A DNA stretch of 56,121 nucleotides from Pseudomonadota bacterium (GTDB lineage Bacteria > Pseudomonadota > Gammaproteobacteria > Burkholderiales > Rhodocyclaceae): positions 1-56,121 of the forward strand of contig JAPLQT010000093.1 in the NCBI GenBank assembly GCA_026399515.1, given 5' to 3'. Each line of letters starts with the position of its first letter. The stretch's first letter is position 1. The translations under genes and the position numbers were made by a program. The notes under the pieces were generated by a model. The model had not been told where the DNA came from. It saw only the letters and a list, made by a program, of their open reading frames with translations, and ran no database searches. Positions 30,924 to 38,461 of the stretch are shown piece by piece.

Positions 30924-32248
30924 ATACGCATACCGATTCGCCCTCCCGCTATCACGACTGCGTCGAACTGGCCGCGCGCTTGAACGCCGATTGCCAGTGC
31001 ATCTCCCTCGACAGGGATTCGCTGCGCGCGGAACTGGAGAAGACCAGCCCGGGTTTCTACGCCGAAGTGATCGAGGGCCGGCCGCATTTGTTCGCCGATT
31101 CGCTGGTGTTCGTCAGCGGCGCCCATGTTCGGGCGATGGCAGCCACCATCGCGGCGATAGAGCGCGTGGTCGCCCTGCCGGCCTATCGGGCGCAAGTGCT
31201 GGCACATGCGCCGGAGATTGCCCGGCATGAGAGCACAGCCCGCGGAGTGTTCCTGGGCTACGATTTCCATCTGGGAGAGGCCGGACCGCAACTCATCGAG
31301 ATCAACACCAATGCCGGAGGCGGCATGCTCAATGCGGTGCTGGAGCGCGCCCAGCAACACTGCTGCGAGGCGAAGGCGGTGTTCCTGCCCGGTCAGTTGG
31401 GTGGGGACACGCCTGAGCATCTCTTCCTCGACATGTTCCGCTCTGAATGGAATGTAGCGAACAGCGGAACCGGCCTGCCCTTGCGCACCGTCGCCATCGT
31501 TGACGACGATCCCGCCACGCAATACCTGCATCCGGAATTCGTACTGTTCCAGCGTCTCTTCGAACAACACGGCATCCAAGCCTTGATTTGCGATCCGGCC
31601 GAGCTGACGCTCCGTGATGGCCGGTTGTGGCACGGGGATACGCAGGTCGACCTGGTGTATAACCGGCTCACTGATTTCGCCCTGGAGACGCCTGCGCATG
31701 CGGTGTTGCGCGAGGCGTATCTCACCGATGCTGCAGTGCTGACGCCACACCCCCAGGCGCATGCCTTGTACGCCGATAAGCGCAACCTGGCGCTGCTGTG
31801 CGACGACGAGCGCCTCGCAGCCTGGGGTGTGGATGCCGAAACCAGAAGAGTTCTGGCGAACGGGATACCGAGTACGGAATGCGTCGACGCTAGCCGCGCC
31901 GAGGATTACTGGGCCCGCCGCAAGCAACTGTTCTTCAAGCCGGCGGCCGGTTACGGCAGCAAGGCTGCGTATCGCGGCGACAAGCTGACACGAAGGGTGT
32001 TCGATGAAATTCTCTCCGGCGCGAACGCCCACGAATACGTCGCTCAGGCACTGGTGCCGCCGTCGGCGCGGCGCCTTGAAGTGGGGGGGGTCAATGTGGA
32101 ACTGAAGCTGGACCTGCGCAACTATGTTTATGCTGGCCGTGTCCAACTGATCGCGGCGCGGCTGTATCAGGGCCAGACCACCAACTTTCGCACCCCCGGC
32201 GGCGGATTTGCGCCAGTGCTGGCGGTACCCTGCAAGGAAGACACATGA
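30920..32248 (+). CDS. ATP-grasp-like protein of unknown specificity
   Basis: A 442-residue protein that reads like an ATP-grasp carboxylate-amine ligase. The stretch PQLIEINTNAGGGMLNA (about residues 124-140) and the later FKPAAGYGSKAAYRG (about 339-353) with VELKLDLRNYVYAG suit nucleotide and metal binding. I do not recognise its substrate. The gene is coupled to the dinG-like helicase by a four-base overlap, and an 82-base gap with a long hairpin separates it from mobB. A run of eight G (near 32083-32090) within the gene is a possible slippage tract. Confidence 0.65.
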   Translation: MNTHTDSPSRYHDCVELAARLNADCQCISLDRDSLRAELEKTSPGFYAEVIEGRPHLFADSLVFVSGAHVRAMAATIAAIERVVALPAYRAQVLAHAPEIARHESTARGVFLGYDFHLGEAGPQLIEINTNAGGGMLNAVLERAQQHCCEAKAVFLPGQLGGDTPEHLFLDMFRSEWNVANSGTGLPLRTVAIVDDDPATQYLHPEFVLFQRLFEQHGIQALICDPAELTLRDGRLWHGDTQVDLVYNRLTDFALETPAHAVLREAYLTDAAVLTPHPQAHALYADKRNLALLCDDERLAAWGVDAETRRVLANGIPSTECVDASRAEDYWARRKQLFFKPAAGYGSKAAYRGDKLTRRVFDEILSGANAHEYVAQALVPPSARRLEVGGVNVELKLDLRNYVYAGRVQLIAARLYQGQTTNFRTPGGGFAPVLAVPCKEDT

Positions 32249-32305
32249 GGATTTTTAGTTCCGGCCGCTCGCTTAACCTCCCTGGCGCGAGCTTAGCCTG
32301 CTCTG

Positions 32306-32341
32306 AAAACTTCCATCGCGAGTCTTCGCGATGAAAGTTTT
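32306..32341 (+). promoter_or_regulatory. long stem-loop covering the mobB start codon
   Basis: Two 16-base arms, 32306-32321 and 32326-32341, pair with one mismatch around the tetraloop GTCT. The ATG of mobB (32331-32333) is inside the right arm, and there is no purine-rich ribosome site just before it. The right arm ends in five T (32338-32342), so the same structure could also act as a terminator for the upstream gene. Confidence 0.7.
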
Positions 32342-32825
32342 TGGTTTCGCAGGTTATTCCGGCGCGGGCAAGACGACGCTGATCGAGCAACTGATTCCGC
32401 GCTTCGTCATGGAAGGCTTGCGCGTTTCCTTGATCAAGCATGCCCACCACGACTTCGACCTCGACCGTCCAGGCAAGGATTCGTATCGTCATCGCGAGGC
32501 GGGGGCGACCGAAGTGTTCCTGGTTTCCAGGCAACGCTGGGTCTTGATGCATGAGTTGCGCGGCCAGCCCGAGCCGTCGCTGGACGAGCAACTGGCGCAT
32601 ATGTCGCCCTGCGACCTGGTGCTGGTGGAAGGCTTCAAGAATACCGCCATTCCCAAGATGGAGGTGCATCGCCAGGCCAACGGCAAACCGCTGATCTATC
32701 CCGAAAACGTCCATATCGTGGCGCTGGCCAGCGATTGTCGCCAGGAGTCGCCGCTGCCCTGGCTAGCCCTCGATGACGTCGACGGTATTGCCGCTTTCAT
32801 CCTTCACCACCAGGGCCTGATATGA
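32331..32825 (+). CDS. mobB: molybdopterin-guanine dinucleotide biosynthesis protein MobB
   Basis: A 164-residue P-loop GTPase-like protein, starting MKVFGFAGYSGAGKTTL with the Walker A at about residues 8-16. MobB helps MobA attach GMP to molybdopterin, making the bis-MGD cofactor. The N-terminus fits the family exactly, so ATG 32331 is secure even though no Shine-Dalgarno is visible and the codon is in a predicted stem. It overlaps moeA by ATGA, and moaD/moaE follow after repeat copy 3. Confidence 0.93.
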   Translation: MKVFGFAGYSGAGKTTLIEQLIPRFVMEGLRVSLIKHAHHDFDLDRPGKDSYRHREAGATEVFLVSRQRWVLMHELRGQPEPSLDEQLAHMSPCDLVLVEGFKNTAIPKMEVHRQANGKPLIYPENVHIVALASDCRQESPLPWLALDDVDGIAAFILHHQGLI

Positions 32826-34057
32826 GTCTGCTCATCTACGAAGAAGCGCTGCTGCAACTGCTGGCCGGCGCGCGGCCTTTGACCGAGATCGAATCGATGA
32901 CGACGTTTGCCGCGGCTGGCCGGGTGCTGGCTGCGCCCATGGTCTCGTCCATCGACGTGCCACCGCTCGACAATTCCTCCATGGACGGCTACGCCCTGCG
33001 CAGCGCCGACGTCCCTGCGCCGGGAATCGGCCTGGCGGTCGCCCAGCGCATTTCCGCCGGTAGTGTCGGCCACAGCCTGGCGCCGGGGACAGCAGCGCGC
33101 ATTTTCACCGGCGCGCCGATCCCCGCCGGCGCCGATGCAATTGTCATGCAAGAGATGTGCGCCCATGCCGGCGACAACCGGGTGATCATCAATCATGTAC
33201 CCAAGCCCGGCGACTGGCTACGACGCGCCGGACAGGATATCCGCTCCGGCACGGAGATTATCGGCGCCGGCACACGCCTGTCGCCGGCACAACTCGGACT
33301 TGCGGCATCGGTCGGCTTTGCGACGCTGCCGGTGTATCGCCGCCTGCGCGTGGCCTTGTTCTCCACCGGCAACGAACTGGTGATGCCGGGTGAGATCGCT
33401 CCCGAAGCCTTGCCGCCGGGAGCCATCTACAACTCCAATCGTTACCTGTTGCGCGGATTGTTGCAGCAACTGGGTTGTGACGTCGGCGATCTTGGCATCG
33501 TGCCGGACAACTTGGCTGCGACGCGCGCCGCGCTTCGCGAAGCGGCGGCCGATCACGACCTGATCCTGACCAGCGGCGGGGTTTCGGTCGGCGAAGAGGA
33601 CCATGTCAAGCCTGCCGTAGAGCAGGAGGGTGCGCTGGCGCTGTGGAAGATCGCCATCAAGCCGGGCAAGCCCCTGGCATTTGGGCACGTCACCAGCGCG
33701 GGGACGCAACGCGGCCAGTGCGCCTTCATCGGCCTGCCGGGCAATCCGGTGTCGAGTTTCGTCACATTCGTCATGCTGGTACGCCCTTTCATCCTCAAGA
33801 CTCAAGGCGCGCTCCAGCTGACGCCCTTGGCCTTGTCCTTGCGTGCCGATTTCGACTTGGCCCGGACGGATGCCCGGCGCGAATTCCTGCGGGCGCGTCG
33901 CAATCAGGCGGGCGGGCTCGACCTGTTTCCGAAGCAGGATTCCGGCGTGTTGACCTCGGTCGCCTGGGCCGACGGGCTGATCGATAACCCGCCTGGGCAG
34001 GCGATCAAGAGCGGCGATGCGGTAAGCTTTCTGCCATTCTCCGAGTTGCTATACTAA
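32822..34057 (+). CDS. moeA: molybdopterin molybdenumtransferase MoeA
   Basis: A 411-residue enzyme that inserts molybdenum into adenylylated molybdopterin. Family signatures include SSMDGYALRSAD (about residues 53-64), IFTGAPIPAGADAIVMQE (near 95-112), STGNEL (near 180), and TSGGVSVGEEDHVK (near 255). The last four bases of mobB overlap its start. Its TAA stop is inside the opening CTAACTCGCAT of repeat copy 3. Confidence 0.95.
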   Translation: MSLLIYEEALLQLLAGARPLTEIESMTTFAAAGRVLAAPMVSSIDVPPLDNSSMDGYALRSADVPAPGIGLAVAQRISAGSVGHSLAPGTAARIFTGAPIPAGADAIVMQEMCAHAGDNRVIINHVPKPGDWLRRAGQDIRSGTEIIGAGTRLSPAQLGLAASVGFATLPVYRRLRVALFSTGNELVMPGEIAPEALPPGAIYNSNRYLLRGLLQQLGCDVGDLGIVPDNLAATRAALREAAADHDLILTSGGVSVGEEDHVKPAVEQEGALALWKIAIKPGKPLAFGHVTSAGTQRGQCAFIGLPGNPVSSFVTFVMLVRPFILKTQGALQLTPLALSLRADFDLARTDARREFLRARRNQAGGLDLFPKQDSGVLTSVAWADGLIDNPPGQAIKSGDAVSFLPFSELLY

Positions 34058-34210
34058 CTCGCATCGTCGCCAAGCCCACCCCTGTGCCATGAAATCGTTC
34101 AAAGCAATAAACACCCGCCCCTCCCGTCCTCCCCTCGCGGGGAGGCGACTGACTTGCTCGCTACGCTCGTCGAGTGACTCGGCGATCAATTTCGCTATTT
34201 CACGTTAAAT
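34054..34210 (+). repeat. intergenic repeat family, copy 3
   Basis: It begins CTAACTCGCATCGTCGCCA, keeps GTGCCATGAAAT, and later has TTGCTCGCTACGCTCG and TATTTCACGTTAA near 34198-34208. The central stem differs in sequence from copies 1 and 2 but is still a stem: CCTCCCC with GGGGAGG around TCGC (about 34131-34148). The GGGGCGCTTCGT block is missing. It fills the moeA-moaD gap; moeA's stop codon is in its first bases and moaD starts three bases after its last block. Confidence 0.75.
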
Positions 34211-34212
34211 TC

Positions 34213-34467
34213 ATGACGATCAAACTGCTTTATTTTGCCAGTCTGCGCGAGACGCTGGGCATCAGCGGCGAGGAAGTAACCCTCCCCGATGACGTGTCCA
34301 ATATCGCCGGATTGCGGATCTTTCTCGCCGCGCGTGGCGATGCTTGGCAAGTCCTGATTCGATCGCAAAACCTGCGGGCGGCGGTCAATCAAAAAATCGC
34401 CGGCTCGGAGGCGGGAATCTCCGATGGCGACGAAGTGGCGTTTTTCCCGCCGGTCACGGGTGGCTGA
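34213..34467 (+). CDS. moaD: molybdopterin synthase sulfur carrier subunit MoaD
   Basis: An 84-residue ubiquitin-fold protein ending in VTGG; the terminal Gly-Gly is thiocarboxylated and donates sulfur to precursor Z. The start MTIKLLYFASLRETLG is family-like, so ATG 34213 is used rather than the upstream in-frame ATG at 34174, which lies in the repeat. It is immediately followed by moaE, its synthase partner. Confidence 0.95.
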   Translation: MTIKLLYFASLRETLGISGEEVTLPDDVSNIAGLRIFLAARGDAWQVLIRSQNLRAAVNQKIAGSEAGISDGDEVAFFPPVTGG

Positions 34468-34944
34468 ATGTCCGTCAGCGTCCAGAGCGAAACCTTCGAT
34501 GTCGGCCACGAAATTGCCTTGCTGACCAGGGACAACCATGGCGTCGGTGCCGTCGCCAGCTTCGTCGGCCTGGTGCGGGATCTACACGGAGGACGTGCCG
34601 ATGATAACCGGGTCGGCGCGATGACCCTGGAACACTATCCTGGCATGACCGAACACGCCTTGGAGGAAATCGTTGCGGAAGCCCGGCGCCGCTGGGAGTT
34701 GCTGGCAGTCCGGGTGATCCACCGCTTCGGCCGCTTGCTGCCGGGCGAAGCCATCGTGCTGGTGATCGTCGCCGGCGCCCATCGCGGCGAGACCTTCGCC
34801 GCCTGCGAGTTCATCATGGATTATCTCAAGACCCGCGCTCCCTTCTGGAAGAAGGAAGAAGGTACGGACGGCGCGGAAAGTGCGCGCTGGGTCGATGCGC
34901 GGTTAAGCGACGAGACGGCGGCGCAGCGCTGGAAAAAACAATAG
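34468..34944 (+). CDS. moaE: molybdopterin synthase catalytic subunit MoaE
   Basis: A 158-residue subunit that converts precursor Z to molybdopterin with sulfur from MoaD. The motifs VGAVASFVGLVRD (about residues 28-40), VRVIHRFGRLLPGE (near 85-98) and APFWKKEEG, with the conserved active-site lysine, are present. The ATG directly follows the moaD stop with no gap. It converges on the phasin gene; a weak six-base hairpin (34945-34960) is the only terminator-like feature. Confidence 0.95.
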   Translation: MSVSVQSETFDVGHEIALLTRDNHGVGAVASFVGLVRDLHGGRADDNRVGAMTLEHYPGMTEHALEEIVAEARRRWELLAVRVIHRFGRLLPGEAIVLVIVAGAHRGETFAACEFIMDYLKTRAPFWKKEEGTDGAESARWVDARLSDETAAQRWKKQ

Positions 34945-35011
34945 CTCCCTCGAAAGGGAGATAAAGGCCTTGGCGCAGGAGGTTCAGGCTGTGCTACTTA
35001 CAGGCGGCACA

Positions 35012-35512
35012 CTACTTTTTCTTCCTGGCAGGCTTCGCAATGTCGAAACCGGCGGCTGAAGCCTTGGCGATCTGCTCGAAAGCGTTATTGGCGGTCGCCA
35101 TGGCCTTCTGCATGGTCTCCAGGACATTGTTGTTCTGGCCGGGCAGGGTGCTGAAGAACGACTGGAAGGTTTCCATCATGTCCTTGCTGCCACTGGCGAG
35201 TTGTTCGGTCATCATGTGGCTGAATTCGGTGCGCGAGGCGTTGCCGATTTCGGCAATCTGACGCGCCGTTTCCATCATCATCTCGGCGGTGGCCTTGGTG
35301 TACTGGGTGCGCAAGGCGACCGCATCCTGCGGATCCTTGATCGAGCTCAATGCCTTGGCGCTCTCGGTGCTCTCCTTGAATAACTTCTTGGCGGCCTCCA
35401 CTTGCAGGGCAATGATGCGCTGCGAGTTTTCTATCGACATTTGCGCCAGTTTCATGGCGGCTTCCATGTTCTTGCGGTGAAGCTCGCTGAACTGCTCAGT
35501 TTTCATGGTCAT
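35012..35512 (-). CDS. phaP: phasin family protein
   Basis: A 166-residue, all-helical protein of the phasin family, coating polyhydroxyalkanoate granules. The phasin_2 pattern runs from about residue 25 to 125 (IENSQRIIALQVEAAKKLF, SIKDPQDAVALRTQY). The tail PARKKK is basic, which is common and may aid granule or DNA contact. AGGAG lies six bases before ATG 35512. No PHA synthase gene is in the window, but the protein implies the cell stores PHA. Confidence 0.92.
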   Translation of the reverse strand: MTMKTEQFSELHRKNMEAAMKLAQMSIENSQRIIALQVEAAKKLFKESTESAKALSSIKDPQDAVALRTQYTKATAEMMMETARQIAEIGNASRTEFSHMMTEQLASGSKDMMETFQSFFSTLPGQNNNVLETMQKAMATANNAFEQIAKASAAGFDIAKPARKKK

Positions 35513-35681
35513 GACTTTCTCCTGGGTGGGGTGCCGAATGGTTGCATGAAACCGCCCGTGGTCACCATGACGTGGATCAAATAAGGCGACTTCGTTGCTT
35601 CAAAGCATAGCAATTCAACAGAAAACTGCAAGCTTCAACAAATTAAGCCAGTTAAGTTGAGGTTATTCTCTTCAGGATACG

Positions 35682-35707
35682 CTTGAAATGCCGGCTATGG
35701 TCCCCAT
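35682..35707 (+). promoter_or_regulatory. sigma-32 heat-shock promoter of clpB
   Basis: CTTGAAA at 35682-35688 and CCCCAT at 35702-35707 are separated by exactly 13 bases, matching the RpoH consensus. It ends 34 bases before the clpB ATG at 35742. The position also rules out the longer open frame that begins at 35688, inside the -35 element. Confidence 0.9.
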
Positions 35708-35741
35708 TTCCTGGGTAGAGATCATTTCCCGGGCTATCGCC

Positions 35742-38297
35742 ATGCGCTACGATAAATTGACCACCAAATTCCAGCAGGCGCTAGCCGACGCCCAGAGCAT
35801 CGCCGTCGGCAGCGACCAGCAGTTCATCGAACCGTTGCATCTGCTGCTGGCACTGCTGCAACAGGAGGACGGCGGCACGCTGTCGCTGCTTGCCCGCGCC
35901 GGTGGGAATGCCGCACCGCTGAAGGCAGCGCTGGAAAAGGCCATCGCCCGCTTGCCCAAGGTCGAGGGCCACGGCGGCGAGGTGAGTGTCGGCCGCGATC
36001 TGTCCAATCTGTTGAACGTAACCGACAAGGAGGCGCAAAAGGCCGGCGACCAGTTCATCGCCTCGGAGATGTTCCTGCTGGCGCTGATCCAGGACAAGGG
36101 CGAAGCCGGGCGTCTGCTGAAAGAACACGGCGTTCAGCGCCAGGCGCTGGAAGAAGCCGTCAAGGCGGTGCGCGGCGGCCAGAATGTGGGCAGCCAGGAG
36201 GCCGAAGGCAGCCGCGAGTCGCTGAAGAAGTATTGCCTGGACCTCACCGAACGCGCCCGCCAGGGCAAACTCGATCCGGTGATCGGTCGCGACGACGAGA
36301 TCCGCCGCGCCATTCAGATTCTGCAGCGCCGCACCAAGAACAATCCCGTGCTGATCGGCGAACCCGGCGTCGGCAAGACCGCCATCGTCGAAGGCCTGGC
36401 GCAGCGCATCATCAACGACGAGGTGCCGGAAACGCTCAAAGGCAAACGCGTCCTGAGCCTGGACATGGCGGCGCTGCTGGCAGGCGCCAAGTACCGCGGC
36501 GAGTTCGAGGAGCGCCTCAAATCAGTGCTGAAGGAGATTGCTCTGGATGAGGGGCGCATCATCGTCTTCATCGACGAGTTGCATACCATGGTCGGGGCGG
36601 GCAAGGCCGAGGGCGCCATCGATGCCGGCAATATGTTGAAGCCTGCGCTGGCGCGTGGTGAGTTGCATTGCATCGGCGCCACCACGCTGGATGAATACCG
36701 CAAATACATCGAGAAGGACGCCGCCCTGGAACGGCGCTTCCAGAAAGTGCTGGTGGACGAACCGAGCGTCGAGTCGACCATCGCCATCCTGCGCGGATTG
36801 CAGGAGAAATACGAGATCCACCATGGCGTGGACATCACCGACCCGGCGATCGTCGCCGCGGCCGAGCTTTCGCACCGCTATATCACCGACCGTTTCCTGC
36901 CGGACAAAGCCATCGACCTGATCGACGAGGCGGCGGCGCGCATCCGCATGGAGATCGACTCCAAGCCGGAAGTGATGGACAAGCTGGACCGTCGCCTGAT
37001 CCAGCTCAAGATCGAGCGCGAGGCGGTGAAGAAGGAGAAAGACGATGCTTCGAAAAAGCGCCTCGGACTGATCGAGGACGAGATCAGCAAGCTCGACAAA
37101 GAGTATTCCGACCTGGAGGAAATCTGGAAAGCCGAGAAGGCCCAGGTGCAAGGCTCCGCCCACATCAAGGAGGAGATCGACCGGGTGCGCGCGCAGATGG
37201 CCGATTTCCAGCGCAAGGGCCAGCTCGACAAGGTGGCCGAACTGCAATATGGCCGGTTGCCCCAGCTCGAAGCGCAATTGAAGGCGGCGGAGAAATCCAA
37301 TGAAGGCAATCAGCCGAACCGGCTCCTGCGCAACCAGGTCGGCGCCGGCAAGGCCGAAGGCGCCATCGATGCCGGCAACATGCTGAAGCCGGCATTGGCG
37401 CGCGGCGAACTGCACCTGCACGCCCGGGTGGTCGGACAAGACGAGGCGGTGAGGATGGTTTCCGATGCCATCCGCCGCTCGCGCGCCGGTCTGTCGGAAG
37501 AGAGCCGGCCCTACGGTTCCTTCCTGTTCCTCGGCCCCACCGGCGTGGGCAAGACCGAACTGTGCAAAGCCCTGGCGGAATTCCTGTTCGACGCGGAAGA
37601 TCACCTGATCCGCATCGACATGAGCGAATTCATGGAGAAACATTCGGTGGCACGGTTGATCGGCGCTCCTCCTGGATATGTCGGCTACGAAGAAGGTGGC
37701 TACCTGACCGAGCAGGTTCGCCGCAAGCCTTATAGCGTGATCCTCTTCGACGAAGTCGAGAAGGCGCATCCGGATGTCTTCAACGTGCTGCTACAGGTGC
37801 TTGATGACGGCCGCATGACCGACGGGCAGGGCCGCACGGTGGATTTCAAGAACACCGTGATCGTGATGACTTCTAATCTCGGCTCGCAGATGATCCAGCA
37901 GATGAGCGGCGACGATTACCAGGTGATTAAGCTGGCGGTGATGGGGGAGGTCAAGTCCTATTTCCGTCCCGAGTTCGTCAACCGCATCGACGAGATCGTG
38001 GTGTTCCACGCCCTCGACGAGAAGAACATCGCCGCCATCGCCAGGATCCAGCTTGGTAACCTGGAAAAACGGCTGGTGAAGATGGACATGAAGATCGAAG
38101 TCTCCGATGCCGCGCTAGCCCATCTGGCCCAGGCCGGTTTCGATCCGGTGTTCGGTGCGCGGCCGTTGAAGCGGGCGATCCAGGAGCATATCGAGAATCC
38201 GCTGTCCAAGCTTATCCTCGAAGGCAAGTTTGCCGCCAAGGATTGCATACGTATCGATGTCGCGCGCGGCAAGCTTAGCTTCGACAAACAGCGCTAA
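35742..38297 (+). CDS. clpB: ATP-dependent chaperone ClpB (variant linker before NBD2)
   Basis: An 851-residue Hsp100 disaggregase: N-domain (1-145), NBD1 with GEPGVGKT near 206 and FIDELHTM near 275, a middle coiled coil (about 400-525), and NBD2 with GPTGVGKTE near 597 and LFDEVEKAH near 668. Between the middle domain and NBD2 the usual ~35-residue linker with the TGIPV motif is missing. In its place is a copy of residues 284-309 ([14 protein letters not shown] to GELH) at residues 533-558. Both copies are identical in protein but differ by 13 silent bases in 78. The frame stays open and the length is close to normal (E. coli 857). The effect on nucleotide binding by NBD2 is unknown. Confidence 0.94.
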   Translation: MRYDKLTTKFQQALADAQSIAVGSDQQFIEPLHLLLALLQQEDGGTLSLLARAGGNAAPLKAALEKAIARLPKVEGHGGEVSVGRDLSNLLNVTDKEAQKAGDQFIASEMFLLALIQDKGEAGRLLKEHGVQRQALEEAVKAVRGGQNVGSQEAEGSRESLKKYCLDLTERARQGKLDPVIGRDDEIRRAIQILQRRTKNNPVLIGEPGVGKTAIVEGLAQRIINDEVPETLKGKRVLSLDMAALLAGAKYRGEFEERLKSVLKEIALDEGRIIVFIDELHTMVGAGKAEGAIDAGNMLKPALARGELHCIGATTLDEYRKYIEKDAALERRFQKVLVDEPSVESTIAILRGLQEKYEIHHGVDITDPAIVAAAELSHRYITDRFLPDKAIDLIDEAAARIRMEIDSKPEVMDKLDRRLIQLKIEREAVKKEKDDASKKRLGLIEDEISKLDKEYSDLEEIWKAEKAQVQGSAHIKEEIDRVRAQMADFQRKGQLDKVAELQYGRLPQLEAQLKAAEKSNEGNQPNRLLRNQVGAGKAEGAIDAGNMLKPALARGELHLHARVVGQDEAVRMVSDAIRRSRAGLSEESRPYGSFLFLGPTGVGKTELCKALAEFLFDAEDHLIRIDMSEFMEKHSVARLIGAPPGYVGYEEGGYLTEQVRRKPYSVILFDEVEKAHPDVFNVLLQVLDDGRMTDGQGRTVDFKNTVIVMTSNLGSQMIQQMSGDDYQVIKLAVMGEVKSYFRPEFVNRIDEIVVFHALDEKNIAAIARIQLGNLEKRLVKMDMKIEVSDAALAHLAQAGFDPVFGARPLKRAIQEHIENPLSKLILEGKFAAKDCIRIDVARGKLSFDKQR

Positions 38298-38319
38298 CCT
38301 GCAATCGTGATTGGCTATT

Positions 38320-38343
38320 CATGTACCGGAACATCGGTACATG
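38320..38343. repeat. short perfect palindrome after clpB
   Basis: Nine-base arms CATGTACCG and CGGTACATG flank GAACAT, 22 bases after the clpB stop. There is no following T run, so it is a weak terminator candidate; an operator-like site is the other reading. Confidence 0.5.
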
Positions 38344-38461
38344 TCTCATATGCCATATTCATGATAGAGTTTGACCAGGACAAGGCATGCACCGCATGTT
38401 GCTCGGATAGATCAAACGCGATGGAAAACCAGTTACTCAATCGGGTTATGGGGGCCACCCC

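Noticed and set aside
32083-32090. Run of eight G as a sign of a broken frame
   Set aside because: The reading frame stays open and the protein reads on normally, so no frameshift is shown; noted only as a possible slippage tract.
30809-32146. 445-residue open frame on the minus strand
   Set aside because: Lies opposite the ATP-grasp-like gene, which has family-like motifs and a coupled start; the minus frame has none.
34945-34960. Six-base hairpin after moaE
   Set aside because: Short stem and no T run; too weak to call a terminator.
36522-37769. 415-residue open frame opposite clpB
   Set aside because: Antisense shadow of clpB, with no ribosome site or recognisable domain.
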